From assembly GCF_036327775.1 (NCBI RefSeq), contig NZ_CP109598.1:5468001-5532000 (forward strand): a stretch of DNA of 64,000 nucleotides. Direction: 5' to 3'. This document shows, piece by piece, positions 1 to 8,683 of the stretch. Under the pieces are notes generated by a model. It searched no databases and was not told the origin of the DNA. It worked only from the letters and a program-made list of their open reading frames with translations. Position numbers and translations under genes: made by a program. Position 1 is the first letter of the stretch. Each line of letters starts with the position of its first letter. The stretch is from Streptomyces sp. NBC_01498 (GTDB taxonomy: Bacteria; Actinomycetota; Actinomycetes; Streptomycetales; Streptomycetaceae).

Positions 1-607
1 CGTGGTCGTGCAGGGCGATGAAGCTCCAGTACTGGCGCCCGTCGCCCAGCCGGCCGCCCAGCCCCGCGCGGAACAGCGGGAACAGCCGCCCCCAGGCGCC
101 GCCCTCGCGGGCCACGACGAGGCCCGTGCGGGCGAACACCGTCCGTACGCCCGCGTCCTTCGCGGGGGCCGCAGCGGCCTCCCACGCGACGCACACGGAG
201 GGCAGGAAACCCTCGCCGGGCGGAGCCGTCTCGTCCACCGCGCGGTCGCCCGTGTCTCCGTAGAAGCCGATCGCCGACCCGCACACCAGGACTCTCGGCG
301 GGGCGTCCAGGGAGGCGACGGCCTCGGCGATCGCCGTCGTACCGAGGACGCGGCTGTCCCGGATCTCCTTCTTGTACGCGGCCGTCCACCGGTGGTCCGC
401 GACGCCCGCGCCCGCGAGGTGGACGACCGCCTCGCAGCCGTACAGCCCGCCCGCGTCCACATACCGCCGGGAGGGGTCCCACTCGACCTCGTCGCCCGTC
501 CGCGCGGGGTGCCGGACCAGCCGGACCACCTCGTGGCCGTCCGTCCGCAGGGAGCGCGTGAGCGCCGAACCGATGAGTCCGTGGGAGCCGGTGATCGCGA
601 TCCTCAT
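1..607 (-). CDS. TIGR01777/SDR39U1-family NAD(P)-binding epimerase, 3' end cut by window
   Basis: The minus-strand reading frame begins with ATG at 607 and opens with the Rossmann motif MRIAITGSHGLIGSAL. The glycine-rich GxxGxxG nucleotide loop of extended short-chain dehydrogenases is clear. Further on come a VVHLAGAGV-type strand and a GSAIGFYGDTGD segment, both characteristic of the TIGR01777 (YfcH/SDR39U1) group. About 200 residues are present of a usual 295 to 310, so the C-terminus lies outside the window. The family binds NAD(P), but its substrate is unknown. The next gene (653) is divergent, leaving a 45-base shared promoter region. The family call is solid; the biological role is not known. 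Confidence 0.85.
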   Translation of the reverse strand, partial: MRIAITGSHGLIGSALTRSLRTDGHEVVRLVRHPARTGDEVEWDPSRRYVDAGGLYGCEAVVHLAGAGVADHRWTAAYKKEIRDSRVLGTTAIAEAVASLDAPPRVLVCGSAIGFYGDTGDRAVDETAPPGEGFLPSVCVAWEAAAAPAKDAGVRTVFARTGLVVAREGGAWGRLFPLFRAGLGGRLGDGRQYWSFIALHDH

Positions 608-652
608 GGGACCCATCCTGATGCCACCCGCCCGCATGGGACAGTTGGCGCC

Positions 653-1153
653 ATGCGTGAACCCGCCGTACCGGTCATACGCGTCGCCCTTCCTGCGGAC
701 GACGAGGCTCTCGGGCAGCTCGACCACGACACCTGGTCGACGCTGCACGCGGTGACGCCCCGGCCCGGTCCGGCCGCGACCTTCTTCGACGAGCGGCACC
801 GGCCGCGCGACTACGTCGTCGCCGAGGTCGACGGCCGGATCGCCGGCTATCTGCGCCTCGCGCCGCCCAGCTCGCTCGCCGCCCACGCGCACGTCCGGGA
901 GATCCAGGGCCTCGCGGTGCACGCGTGGGCGCGGCGGCGCGGCGTGGCACGGCTGCTGCTGCGCGCCGCGGTGGACCGGGCGCGGGCGGAGGGCGCGCTG
1001 CGGATCACGCTGCGGGTGCTCGGGTACAACGGGCCGGCCCGCGCGCTCTACGAGGCGGAGGGCTTCGCGGTGGAGGGCGTGCGGCCGGGGGAGCTGTTCC
1101 TGGACGGGCAGTACGTGGACGACGTGTTCATGGGGCGCTCGCTGGACCTCTGA
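653..1153 (+). CDS. GNAT-family N-acetyltransferase
   Basis: A 166-residue protein starting at ATG 653 (MREPAVPVIRVA). It shows the GNAT fold in order: an N-terminal beta-alpha region, a VAEVDGRIAGYLRL strand, then a IQGLAVHAWARRRGVARLLL segment in which the R/Q-x-x-G-x-A-like acetyl-CoA pyrophosphate loop is visible (RRRGVA, about residue 105). It ends with LGYNGPARALYEAEGF, the usual C-terminal motif carrying the Asn and Tyr. Acceptor substrates of such stand-alone GNATs cannot be read from sequence. The frame stays open upstream to base 2, but that part is antisense to the epimerase and is not coding. It is transcribed divergently from the epimerase. Confidence 0.85.
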   Translation: MREPAVPVIRVALPADDEALGQLDHDTWSTLHAVTPRPGPAATFFDERHRPRDYVVAEVDGRIAGYLRLAPPSSLAAHAHVREIQGLAVHAWARRRGVARLLLRAAVDRARAEGALRITLRVLGYNGPARALYEAEGFAVEGVRPGELFLDGQYVDDVFMGRSLDL

Positions 1154-1329
1154 GGGCGTGGGGGAGCGGCCGGTCGCCCGAGGACGCCGGGGGAGCGGCC
1201 GGGGGCGCCGAGGCGGCGTGCGGTGACGTGCCGGGGCCGTACGCGCGGCCGGGTGCCGAGCCGGCAGCCCGTTGCGGGGCTCGGGGCGCGCGGTGCGGGG
1301 GTGGACGGCGTGCGGTGGGCGGTGGGCGC

Positions 1330-1854
1330 TCAGTCGACGCCGAACCGCTCCCAGAGGCGCGGGAGCCGGTCGGCGAGCGCCTGGCTGTCCTCGAAGTCGA
1401 CCGGGGTGCCCTCCGGCTCCGCGGCCTGCGGGGAGACCCCCAGATCGGGTGCGACGGCGCCGGTGAGCTGCTCGTACGCCTCGTCCGCCGCGTACCCCAG
1501 CTCCTCGCCGTCCCCGTCGACCTCGTCGTCGAACTCGCCGATCAGCTCCGCGAGGCTGTCCGGGTCGTGCACGCCGTCCTCGAAGACCTCCCGGCCCTGG
1601 CCGATGAGCCAGCAGCGGAAGTAGTCGAACGCGTCGTCGCCGGCCCCGCCGAGCAGGATCGCGGCGGCGGCCCACAGGTCCCAGCGGTACGCGCGGTTGT
1701 AGCGGGTCTCGAAATGCCGGGCGAAGTCCAGGACCGAGTCCGGGTCCAGTTGGAGCAGTCTCTCCACGACCAGATCGGCGTGCTCGTCCGGGTCACCGCC
1801 CGCGGCCTCGCGCGTGGCGTCGATGATCTCCCAGAACTCCGTCTCGTCGGTCAC
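1330..1854 (-). CDS. DUF4240 domain protein
   Basis: A 174-residue acidic protein. I place the start at GTG 1854 (VTDETEFWEIID), because the DUF4240 domain begins immediately with the signature FWEIIDATR. The domain continues with a YRWDLWAAAAILLGG helix and FDYFRCWLIGQGREVFEDGVHDPDSL, the most conserved block of the family. The C-terminal 50 residues are acidic and variable. DUF4240 proteins are soluble and lack an assigned function; they often neighbour WGR or regulatory proteins in actinomycetes. The gene converges on the GNAT gene and is divergent from the SDR at 2020. The family is certain and the function unknown. Confidence 0.75.
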   Translation of the reverse strand: MTDETEFWEIIDATREAAGGDPDEHADLVVERLLQLDPDSVLDFARHFETRYNRAYRWDLWAAAAILLGGAGDDAFDYFRCWLIGQGREVFEDGVHDPDSLAELIGEFDDEVDGDGEELGYAADEAYEQLTGAVAPDLGVSPQAAEPEGTPVDFEDSQALADRLPRLWERFGVD

Positions 1855-2019
1855 GGGTACAGCATCGTGGGTGGCGGGGGGCGGCGCACGCGGAGTAGGG
1901 AAAGCGGGGGAGATCAGTTCCGGCGCAACCAGGACATTCGCCGCGCGCCAAACGGACAGAGGATGTCTCCTTTCTGTGGAACGGTCGTGGCGACCGTCCG
2001 ACAGAGAGGGAACCGGCTG

Positions 2020-2943
2020 ATGACCGACAAGCCGTTGGCAGGGAAGATCGCGCTGGTGGCCGGGGCCACCCGGGGAGCGGGACGGGCCATCGCCGTGGAG
2101 CTGGGGGCCCTGGGCGCGACGGTGTACGCGACCGGGCGCACCACGCGGGCGAAGGCCAGTGAGGTGGGCCGGCCCTCGGAGACCATCGAGGAGACGGCCG
2201 AACTGGTCACCGGCGCGGGCGGCGAGGGCATCGCCGTACCGACCGACCATCTGGAGATCGAGCAGGTACGCGCCCTGGTGGAGCGGATCGACCGGGAGCA
2301 GGGCCGGCTGGACGTGCTGGTCAACGACGTGTGGGGCGGGAACAAGTTCCTCGACTTCGACACGCCCGTGTGGGAGGTCGACCTGGAACGCGGGCTGCGG
2401 ATGCTGGACCTGGGGGTACGGACCCACCTGATCACCACCGGTCTCGCGCTGCCCCTGCTCGTACGGCGGCCGGGCGGTCTGGTCGTCGAGGTCACGGACG
2501 GCACGAAGGAGACCAACAAGGCACCGCGCGACAACTTCTACTTCGACCTCGCGAAGAACGCCCCGATCCGTATGGCCTTCGTGCTGGCCGGGGAGCTGAA
2601 GCGGGTGGGCGGCACGGCGGTCTCGGTCACCCCCGGGTTCCTTCGTTCGGAGGAGATGCTCGACGGCTTCGGCATCACCGAGGAGAACTGGCGGGAGGGC
2701 GTCAAGATCCACCGGCACTTCGCGCTGTCGGAGACGCCGGTGTATCTGGGCCGGGGAATCGCGGCTCTCGCGGCTGACCCGGAGCGCGACAGGTGGGCCG
2801 GGAAGTCGTTGTCCAGCGGGGAGTTGGCGAAGGAGTACGGGATCACGGACGCGGACGGCAGCAGGCCCGACGTATGGGCCTACATGGCCGCCGAGGCGGC
2901 GGCTCCGGCCGGGACGGAGCTTTCGATGGACGGCTATCGGTAG
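2020..2943 (+). CDS. Short-chain dehydrogenase/reductase (SDR) with altered active-site motif
   Basis: A 307-residue protein starting at ATG 2020, preceded by an AGAGAGGG ribosome-binding stretch. The cofactor loop GATRGAGRA (residues 15-23) and a following TGRTTR suggest NADP(H). The usual NNAG motif is replaced by VNDVWGG (101-107). The catalytic YxxxK is altered. Lys179 is present in FYFDLAK, but the residue four before it is Phe175, and the only tyrosine is Tyr174, one position early. Close relatives that I remember have FYDLAK, with Tyr in register. The catalytic Ser region reads VVEVTDGT. It may still work with a shifted Tyr, or have lost redox chemistry. It is divergent from the DUF4240 gene; substrate unknown. 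Confidence 0.8.
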   Translation: MTDKPLAGKIALVAGATRGAGRAIAVELGALGATVYATGRTTRAKASEVGRPSETIEETAELVTGAGGEGIAVPTDHLEIEQVRALVERIDREQGRLDVLVNDVWGGNKFLDFDTPVWEVDLERGLRMLDLGVRTHLITTGLALPLLVRRPGGLVVEVTDGTKETNKAPRDNFYFDLAKNAPIRMAFVLAGELKRVGGTAVSVTPGFLRSEEMLDGFGITEENWREGVKIHRHFALSETPVYLGRGIAALAADPERDRWAGKSLSSGELAKEYGITDADGSRPDVWAYMAAEAAAPAGTELSMDGYR

Positions 2944-3096
2944 GAGGACCCGAGGGACGGGAGGGACGGGACGACGCCGCTCCGGGCCGGACGGGGCCCG
3001 GGGCTGTGTCTTCGACGGTCCGCCCGGGGCGCGTTGCCCGGCGCGCGCGTGGTGTGACTGGCGTCGCGTGGCGGGAGGCGTCACGGCGCGGAGGCG

Positions 3097-4080
3097 TTAC
3101 GGCGCGGAGGTGCCGGGGCGGTAGAGGCGGGCCGTGCGGGCGGCTGAGTCGGCGAAGCGGGAACGCAGCTCCGCCGGTTCCAGCACCTCCAACTCCGCTC
3201 CCATGGCGAACAGTTGGGTGAACGCCACGTCCGGTGACTCGACCGGCAGCGTGAGGGTCGTCCAGCCGCCCTCGTCCGGCGGGCCCGCAGCTTCCACGGC
3301 TTCCCGCACGGAGGCCCGGTCGGCCACGTACGGCAGCCGGGACAGGCCCTCCGGTGAGAGCCGGAGCACCACCTCCGTACGGAGGATCGACCGCGCGAAC
3401 TGCGCCGCCCGCTCCTCCCAGAACGCGGGCAGATCGAAGGAGATGTCGCGGGCGAAACGCTCCTCCGAGAGCGTGACCTCCGTGAAGCGGTCGATCCGGT
3501 AGACCCGTAAGGACGTGTCGGCGCGCGCGCAGAGGTACCAGACGCCCGCCTTGAGGACGAGCCCGTACGGCGCCAGCTCCCGCTTCACCTCGGCGTCCTG
3601 GCGCTTGTAGCGGGCGACGACGACCCGGTCGTCCCACACCGCCTCGGCGACGGCCGCCAGCCACTCGGGCGTCTCCGGTTCCTGATACCAGCCGGGCGCG
3701 TCCAGATGGAAGCGCTGCGCCGCCGAGTCCGGCGCGCCCCGCAGCGACGGCAGCAGCGCCGCCGACACCTTCAGCCGGGCGGCGGACGCGGCGTCCTCCA
3801 GGCCCATCTCGCGGAGCGCGTTCGGCAGCCCGGAGAGGAACAGGGCCTCCGCCTCGCCCCGTGCCAGCCCCGTGAGGCGCGTGCGGTAGCCGCCGACGAG
3901 CCGGTAGCCGCCGGACCGCCCCCGGTCCGCGTAGACGGGCACCCCGGCCTCGGAGAGGGCGAGCGCGTCGCGGGTCACGGTGCGCTCGGACACCTCCAGC
4001 TCGCGCGCCAGCTCCGCGCCGGTCATGGAGGGCCGTGCCTGGAGAAGAAGCACCATCTTGATCAGCCGGGCAGCGCGCAT
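3097..4080 (-). CDS. HTH/WYL-domain transcriptional regulator (YafY family)
   Basis: A 327-residue protein from ATG 4080 (MRAARLIKMVLLLQ). Residues 1 to about 60 form a DeoR/HTH_11-type winged helix (ARPSMTGAELARELEVSERTVTRD in two parts), followed by GVPVYADRGRSGGYRL, the hallmark wing of YafY proteins. Residues of about 140 to 215 are the WYL domain, with a VWYLCARAD strand and a YRIDRF segment, and a WCX-type C-terminal extension follows. WYL domains sense ligands such as nucleotides or single-stranded DNA in several studied bacterial regulators. The gene converges on the SDR; the two genes need not be related functionally. The family assignment is firm, its targets unknown. Confidence 0.85.
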   Translation of the reverse strand: MRAARLIKMVLLLQARPSMTGAELARELEVSERTVTRDALALSEAGVPVYADRGRSGGYRLVGGYRTRLTGLARGEAEALFLSGLPNALREMGLEDAASAARLKVSAALLPSLRGAPDSAAQRFHLDAPGWYQEPETPEWLAAVAEAVWDDRVVVARYKRQDAEVKRELAPYGLVLKAGVWYLCARADTSLRVYRIDRFTEVTLSEERFARDISFDLPAFWEERAAQFARSILRTEVVLRLSPEGLSRLPYVADRASVREAVEAAGPPDEGGWTTLTLPVESPDVAFTQLFAMGAELEVLEPAELRSRFADSAARTARLYRPGTSAP

Positions 4081-4187
4081 GAACCCATTCTCCCCCGCCC
4101 ACGTGTACCCGACGGCCTTGACCGTCGCGGCAGTTGGGACGGGCGCGACCGCCGTCCCGCCGGCCGGCCCGAGAGCCGACCTCATGA

Positions 4188-4318
4188 GGAAGCGGCCTCC
4201 GCCCCGATCACCGGGAACCTGATCGCACCGGGACACCCGATCACCAGGAGCCGATCACCGGGTGCCCTGGTTGCCGGGAGCCCCGGCCACCATCGGCCGG
4301 GCGACGGAGGCCGCTTCC
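4188..4318. repeat. 14-bp inverted repeat enclosing GATCACC-type repeats downstream of aceE
   Basis: GGAAGCGGCCTCCG at 4188-4201 and its exact complement CGGAGGCCGCTTCC at 4305-4318 bracket 103 bases. The enclosed stretch contains four related copies of GATCACCGGG or GATCGCACCGGG (about 4207, 4221, 4238, 4253). It lies between the stop of aceE and the start of the WYL regulator, both on the minus strand. It could be a large RNA structure in the aceE 3' region, or a cluster of operator sites for the WYL gene. Neither is proven. Confidence 0.6.
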
Positions 4319-4323
4319 TTACG

Positions 4324-4340
4324 GAGGGCGTACCGCCCTC
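4324..4340 (-). terminator. Short hairpin at the aceE stop codon
   Basis: GAGGGCG at 4324-4330 pairs with CGCCCTC at 4334-4340 across a TAC loop. The stem overlaps the aceE stop codon (4339-4341). It may act as a weak terminator or mRNA end stabiliser, together with the larger inverted repeat just downstream. Confidence 0.45.
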
Positions 4341-7011
4341 AGAGGCCGTAGCGCTCGCGCGCCTCCTTGACCGCCGACGCGGGCACCTCGCCGCGCCGCG
4401 CGAGCTGCGCCAGCGCCGCGACCGCGATCGACCGCGCGTCGACACCGAAGTGCCGCCGGGCCGCGTCACGCGTGTCGGAGATCCCGAAGCCGTCCGTACC
4501 GAGCGAGGACCAGTCCTGCTCCACCCATTGGCTGATCTGGTCCGGCACCTGCCGCATCCAGTCGCTGACGGCCAGCACCGGCCCCGGCGCCCCCTCCAGG
4601 GCACGCGTCACGTACGGCACGCGCGACTCGCCGCGCAGCAGCGCCTCGTCGCACTCCAGCGCGTCCCTGCGCAGCTCGCCCCAGGACGTCGCGGACCAGA
4701 CGTCGGCCGTGACCCCCCACTCGGCGGCGAGCAGTTCCTGGGCCTCCAGGACCCAGTGGATGGCCGTGCCGGAGGCGAGCAGCTGGAGCCTCGGCGCGTC
4801 GGCCCTCGCGGGCACGCCCTCCTTGAAGCGGTACAGGCCCTTGACGATGCCCTCCTCCACGCCCTCGGGCATGGCGGGCTGGGGCTTCGGCTCGTTGTAG
4901 ACGGTGAGGTAGTAGAAGACGTCCTCCGCGTCGGGGCCGTACATCCGCCGCAGACCGTCCTTGACGATCACCGCCAGCTCGTACGCGAACGCCGGGTCGT
5001 AGTTCAGCGACGCCGGGTTGGTCGACGCGAGCAGATGCGAATGGCCGTCCGCGTGCTGGAGGCCCTCACCCGTCAGGGTCGTCCGGCCGGCCGTCGCGCC
5101 GACGATGAAGCCCTTGCCGAGCTGGTCGGCGAGCTGCCACATCTGGTCGCCCGTGCGCTGCCAGCCGAACATCGAGTAGAAGATGTAGAACGGGATCATC
5201 GTCTCGCCGTGCGTCGCGTACGACGTCGCGGCGGCGATGAAGTCGGCCATCGAACCGGCCTCGGTGATCCCCTCGTTGAGGATCTGACCGTCCTTGGCCT
5301 CCTTGTAGTACATGATCTGGTCGCGGTCGACCGGGTCGTACGTCTGCCCCAGCGGCGAGTAGATGCCGGCCGACGGGAACAGCGCCTCCATACCGAAGGT
5401 GCGCGCCTCGTCGGGGACGATCGGGACCCAGCGCCTGCCGGTCTCCTTGTCCCGCATCAGGTCCTTGACCAGCCGCACGAACGCCATGGTCGTGGCGACC
5501 GGCTGTTTCCCGGAGCCCTTGTAGACGGTCTGGAACGTCTTCTCCGACGGCTCCGGCAGGGCCACGGCGTGCACCCGGCGGGCCGGTGCGGGCCCGCCCA
5601 GCTCCGCGCGCCTCTCCTGGAGGTAGCGGACCTCGGGGGAGTCGGCGCCGGGGTGCCAGTACGGGACCAGGTCCTCGGTCAGCTTCGCGTCCGGGATGGG
5701 CAGTTCGAGCAGGTCGCGCATGGTGCGGAACTGCTCGCCGGAGAGCTTCTTCATCTGGTGGTTGGCGTTGCGCGACTCGAAGCCGGTGCCGAGCGTGTAG
5801 CCCTTCACCGTCTGCGCGAGGACCACGGTCGGCGCGCCCTTGTGGGCGAGGGCGGCGCGGTAGGCCGCGTACACCTTGCGGGCCTCGTGACCGCCGCGCG
5901 AGGAGTGGAAGCACTCGTCGATCTTCGCGTCGCTCAGCAGCTTCGACAGCTCGACCAGCGCGGGCTCCGCGCCGAAGAAGTGCTCACGGATGTACGCGAC
6001 ATCGCGGGTGGCGTACGTCTGGAACTGCGCGTCCGGTACCGCGCGCAGCCTCCTTACGAGGGCGCCCGTGGTGTCGAGCGCGAACAGCTCGTCCCACGCC
6101 GAGCCCCACAGCGACTTGACGACGTTCCAGCCCGCGCCCCGGAACTGGGACTCCAGCTCCTGCACGATCTTGAAGTTGGCGCGCACGGGGCCGTCGAGGC
6201 GCTGGAGGTTGCAGTTGATGACGAAGGTGAGGTTGTCCAGCCCCTCGCGGGCCGCGAGGGCGAGTGCCGCCGTCGACTCGGGCTCGTCCATCTCGCCGTC
6301 GCCGAGGAACGCCCAGACGTGGGAGCCGGAGGTGTCCTTGATCCCGCGGTTCGCCAGATAGCGGTTGAAGCGCGCCTGGTAGATCGCGGAGAGCGGGCCG
6401 AGGCCCATGGAGACGGTGGGGAACTCCCACAGCCACGGCAGCCGCCTCGGGTGCGGGTACGAGGGAAGGCCCTTGCCGCCCGCCTCCTGACGGAAGTTGT
6501 CGAGGTGCTCCTCGGTGAGCCGGCCGTCGAGGAACGCGCGGGCGTAGATGCCGGGCGAGGCGTGGCCCTGGATGTAGAGCTGGTCGCCGGAGCCGTCGGG
6601 CCCCTCCTTGCCGCGGAAGAAGTGGTTGAAGCCGGTCTCGTAGAGCCAGGCCGCCGAGGCGAAGGTGGCGATGTGGCCACCGACACCGTGGCGCGCGCCA
6701 CGGGTCACCATGGCGGCGGCGTTCCACCGGTTCCAGCCGGCGATCCGCTGCTCCATCGCCTCGTCGCCGTCGAAGGCGGGCTCGGCGGCGGTCGGGATCG
6801 TGTTGACGTAGTCCGTCTCCAGCAGGGCGGGCACCGGGACCCCGGCGCTCGCGGCGTGCTGGAGGGTGCGCCGCATCAGATACGCCGCACGGTGCGGGCC
6901 CGCGTGCTCGGCGACGGCGTCGAGAGAGGCCGCCCATTCGGCGGTTTCCTCGGCGTCGCGGTCCGGGAGCTGATCGAGCTCGCTCGGAAGCTTGCCTACG
7001 GGGTCGGGCAT
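4339..7011 (-). CDS. aceE: Pyruvate dehydrogenase E1 component, homodimeric type
   Basis: An 890-residue thiamine-diphosphate enzyme that decarboxylates pyruvate and passes the acetyl group to lipoyl-E2. The start is ATG 7011 ([17 protein letters not shown]), with GGAAGG eight bases upstream. The ThDP motif [10 protein letters not shown] lies near residue 236 and ends with the [11 protein letters not shown] segment. Also visible are HMMK-like [12 protein letters not shown] and the transketolase-type pyrimidine-binding domain ([28 protein letters not shown]). Length matches the roughly 900-residue single-chain AceE of actinobacteria and enterobacteria. Partner genes sucB (E2) and lpdA (E3) lie on the same strand, separated by the hydrolase/caspase/CHAT operon. 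A GntR regulator precedes it, and a perfect palindrome sits in its promoter region. Confidence 0.97.
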   Translation of the reverse strand: MPDPVGKLPSELDQLPDRDAEETAEWAASLDAVAEHAGPHRAAYLMRRTLQHAASAGVPVPALLETDYVNTIPTAAEPAFDGDEAMEQRIAGWNRWNAAAMVTRGARHGVGGHIATFASAAWLYETGFNHFFRGKEGPDGSGDQLYIQGHASPGIYARAFLDGRLTEEHLDNFRQEAGGKGLPSYPHPRRLPWLWEFPTVSMGLGPLSAIYQARFNRYLANRGIKDTSGSHVWAFLGDGEMDEPESTAALALAAREGLDNLTFVINCNLQRLDGPVRANFKIVQELESQFRGAGWNVVKSLWGSAWDELFALDTTGALVRRLRAVPDAQFQTYATRDVAYIREHFFGAEPALVELSKLLSDAKIDECFHSSRGGHEARKVYAAYRAALAHKGAPTVVLAQTVKGYTLGTGFESRNANHQMKKLSGEQFRTMRDLLELPIPDAKLTEDLVPYWHPGADSPEVRYLQERRAELGGPAPARRVHAVALPEPSEKTFQTVYKGSGKQPVATTMAFVRLVKDLMRDKETGRRWVPIVPDEARTFGMEALFPSAGIYSPLGQTYDPVDRDQIMYYKEAKDGQILNEGITEAGSMADFIAAATSYATHGETMIPFYIFYSMFGWQRTGDQMWQLADQLGKGFIVGATAGRTTLTGEGLQHADGHSHLLASTNPASLNYDPAFAYELAVIVKDGLRRMYGPDAEDVFYYLTVYNEPKPQPAMPEGVEEGIVKGLYRFKEGVPARADAPRLQLLASGTAIHWVLEAQELLAAEWGVTADVWSATSWGELRRDALECDEALLRGESRVPYVTRALEGAPGPVLAVSDWMRQVPDQISQWVEQDWSSLGTDGFGISDTRDAARRHFGVDARSIAVAALAQLARRGEVPASAVKEARERYGL

Positions 7012-7262
7012 GGTCGCCGCCTTCCGGTCACACAGGAGGGGGTGGAGATGAGGGGTGAGGGGGTGGAGAGGGGTGGAGAGAAGCCGTGTCTGGCAGGACA
7101 GGGCGGCGGGCCGGGTGAGGCCCGCTGTCGACTGTAAAGCTCTGATCGATGATCGATCAAAGAGTTGAACGGCAAAATTTCATGATCTGAAGAAATTGGC
7201 ATTCAGTGCCGGTGGGCAGGGCACGCGGTGACGTCGCAAAACGGTACGAAGGCGACGTCCGA
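7012..7262 (-). promoter_or_regulatory. aceE promoter and leader region
   Basis: These 251 bases separate gntR from aceE. The distal half (7130-7205) is unusually AT-rich for this genome, as expected of a promoter. The half next to aceE is a pyrimidine-rich leader in the mRNA sense, built of repeated CTCTCCACCCC units. The 17-base palindrome listed separately lies about 130 bases upstream of the aceE start. Confidence 0.6.
7143..7159. promoter_or_regulatory. 17-bp perfect palindrome, candidate GntR operator
   Basis: TGATCGAT-G-ATCGATCA is perfectly symmetrical around its central G at 7151. Odd-length palindromes of this kind are typical targets of FadR-subfamily GntR dimers, and a FadR-type regulator gene ends 104 bases away. 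The position within the AT-rich aceE promoter suggests that it represses or activates aceE. Binding has not been shown. Confidence 0.6.
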
Positions 7263-7910
7263 TCAGGCGCGTGGCGCACATCCGAGCACGTGATCCTTCA
7301 CCAGAGCGCCGATGGCGGGGTCGCGGCGGCGGAACGCCTCGACCAGATCCTGGTGCTCCTCCGCGTACGACTTCTGGACCGTACCGAGCCACCGGATCGA
7401 CAGCGCGGTGAACACCTCGATGCCGAGCCCCTCCCAGGTGTGCAGCAGCACCCCGTTCCCGGCCGCGCGCACCAGCTCCCGGTGGAAGTCCACGGTGTGC
7501 CGCACCTGCGCCGTCCCGTCGGCCCGCCGGTCCGCCTCGTACAGCGCCGTCACGTGCGGCTCCAGGGCGGAGGTGTCGGCCGCCAGCCGCTCGGCGGCCA
7601 GCTCGGCGGCGATCTGCTCCAGACCGGCCCGCACGGGATAACTCTCCTCCAGATCGGCGGCGGTCAGATTCCGTACCCGGACGCCCTTGTTGGGCGCGGA
7701 CTCGATCAGCCGCAGCGACTCCAGCTCGCGCAGCGCCTCCCGCACGGGTGTCTGGCTCACGGCCAGCTCGGTCGCGATCCGCCGCTCGACGATCCGCTCA
7801 CCCGGCTTCCAGCGTCCGCTGACGATGCCCTCCACGATGTGCTCGCGGATCTGCTCACGGAGGGAGTGGATGACGGGCGGGGGCGGGGTCATGGGTGGGG
7901 GCGGGGTCAT
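7263..7910 (-). CDS. GntR/FadR-family (FCD) regulator, likely controlling aceE
   Basis: A 215-residue regulator. A winged helix at about residues 15-80 shows LREQIREHIVEGIVSGRWKPGE and VSQTPVREALRELESLRLI, the GntR signature. It is followed by an FCD effector domain (about 90-210) with the conserved Asp/Arg/His pattern (HTVDFHRELVRAAGN). The gene is directly upstream of aceE in the same direction, the position of PdhR in other bacteria, so pyruvate or a related metabolite is a plausible ligand. The N-terminus repeats itself (MTPPPPMTPPPP), giving two possible ATG starts 18 bases apart. A GAAGGAG site fits the first (7910). Only 32 bases separate it from the CHAT gene, so read-through from that operon is possible. 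Confidence 0.85.
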   Translation of the reverse strand: MTPPPPMTPPPPVIHSLREQIREHIVEGIVSGRWKPGERIVERRIATELAVSQTPVREALRELESLRLIESAPNKGVRVRNLTAADLEESYPVRAGLEQIAAELAAERLAADTSALEPHVTALYEADRRADGTAQVRHTVDFHRELVRAAGNGVLLHTWEGLGIEVFTALSIRWLGTVQKSYAEEHQDLVEAFRRRDPAIGALVKDHVLGCAPRA

Positions 7911-7942
7911 GACGGAGCTCCTTCGGGCGACCGAGGCCGAGA

Positions 7943-8683
7943 TTACCCCTCCTGGGGTGGGTCCCAGGCGGGCGATGACTGACGGAGGAGGGTGGTTTTG
8001 CGCAACCGTCCCAGGAAGGTGCCCCCCGCGGGCTTGACGGGGGCGCGCGGCGACGGGTCGCGGAACTCCGGCCGGACGACGTGGACCGCGTCGGCGTTCA
8101 CGCCGGGGGCGGTGCGGAGTTCGGGGAGACAGGAGGGATTGGCGCCGTAGAACTCGACGGCGGCGACGGCGAACATGTGCGCCGCGTGGACGGAACGGCC
8201 GTGGGCGAGAGCGCGGTACAGCTCGCCGGCGTACTGGAGACAGTTCAGGTCGTGGATCTCGCCCTCGGTGCCGATGACGCAGGGGACGGCCTCGGTGAGG
8301 AGAACGGCCAGCTCCTCGGACCAGCAGGCGTTGAGCACGACGAGTTGCAGACCGTCGGGTGCGAACCCCACGAGCAGCTTGCGCAGCCCCTCGTGGGAGA
8401 CGGGAGCGTCCCCGCCGTCGTCGGTGAGGAACCGCAGGCCGCCGCCGGGGGTGCCGCGCCCGGAGAAGTGGAGTACCGCCGGGACGTGCGTGAGGAGTTG
8501 CCGGGGCAGGTCACTGGCCTGGGCGGACGGGAGGGAGTCGAACGCGAGGGCATGACCGTACGGCGCGCCGGTGACGCCCCGCTTCATCTCCCTGAACTCC
8601 GCGCCCGCGTCGGGCGACCCGGGGATGCGTACGGACGCGGCCTGGACGACCAGGACGCGGCTGGGCGGCGGGGAACCGGTCAT
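7943..8683 (-). CDS. Stand-alone CHAT-domain protein with degenerate active site
   Basis: A 246-residue protein whose core is a CHAT (caspase HetF associated with TPRs) protease fold. The catalytic-Cys strand LVVLNACWSEE is intact (Cys120), followed by AVPCVIGTEGEI and a YRALAHGRSVHAAH helix as in typical CHAT domains. The His loop reads VLHFSGRGTPGGG. The family consensus there is HFSGHG, so the catalytic His is replaced by Arg76 (codon CGC; one base from CAC). It has no signal peptide or membrane segment. Its ATG overlaps the stop of the caspase/STAND gene (ATGA), so the two are translationally coupled. It may be a pseudo-protease adaptor or a substrate-binding partner. A sequencing error at one base is the simplest alternative. 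Confidence 0.8.
   Translation of the reverse strand: MTGSPPPSRVLVVQAASVRIPGSPDAGAEFREMKRGVTGAPYGHALAFDSLPSAQASDLPRQLLTHVPAVLHFSGRGTPGGGLRFLTDDGGDAPVSHEGLRKLLVGFAPDGLQLVVLNACWSEELAVLLTEAVPCVIGTEGEIHDLNCLQYAGELYRALAHGRSVHAAHMFAVAAVEFYGANPSCLPELRTAPGVNADAVHVVRPEFRDPSPRAPVKPAGGTFLGRLRKTTLLRQSSPAWDPPQEG

Noticed and set aside
3706..7137. 1143-codon plus-strand open frame over aceE
   Set aside because: It is a high-GC shadow of aceE: Arg/Gly/Val-rich with no domain, and aceE is certain on the other strand.
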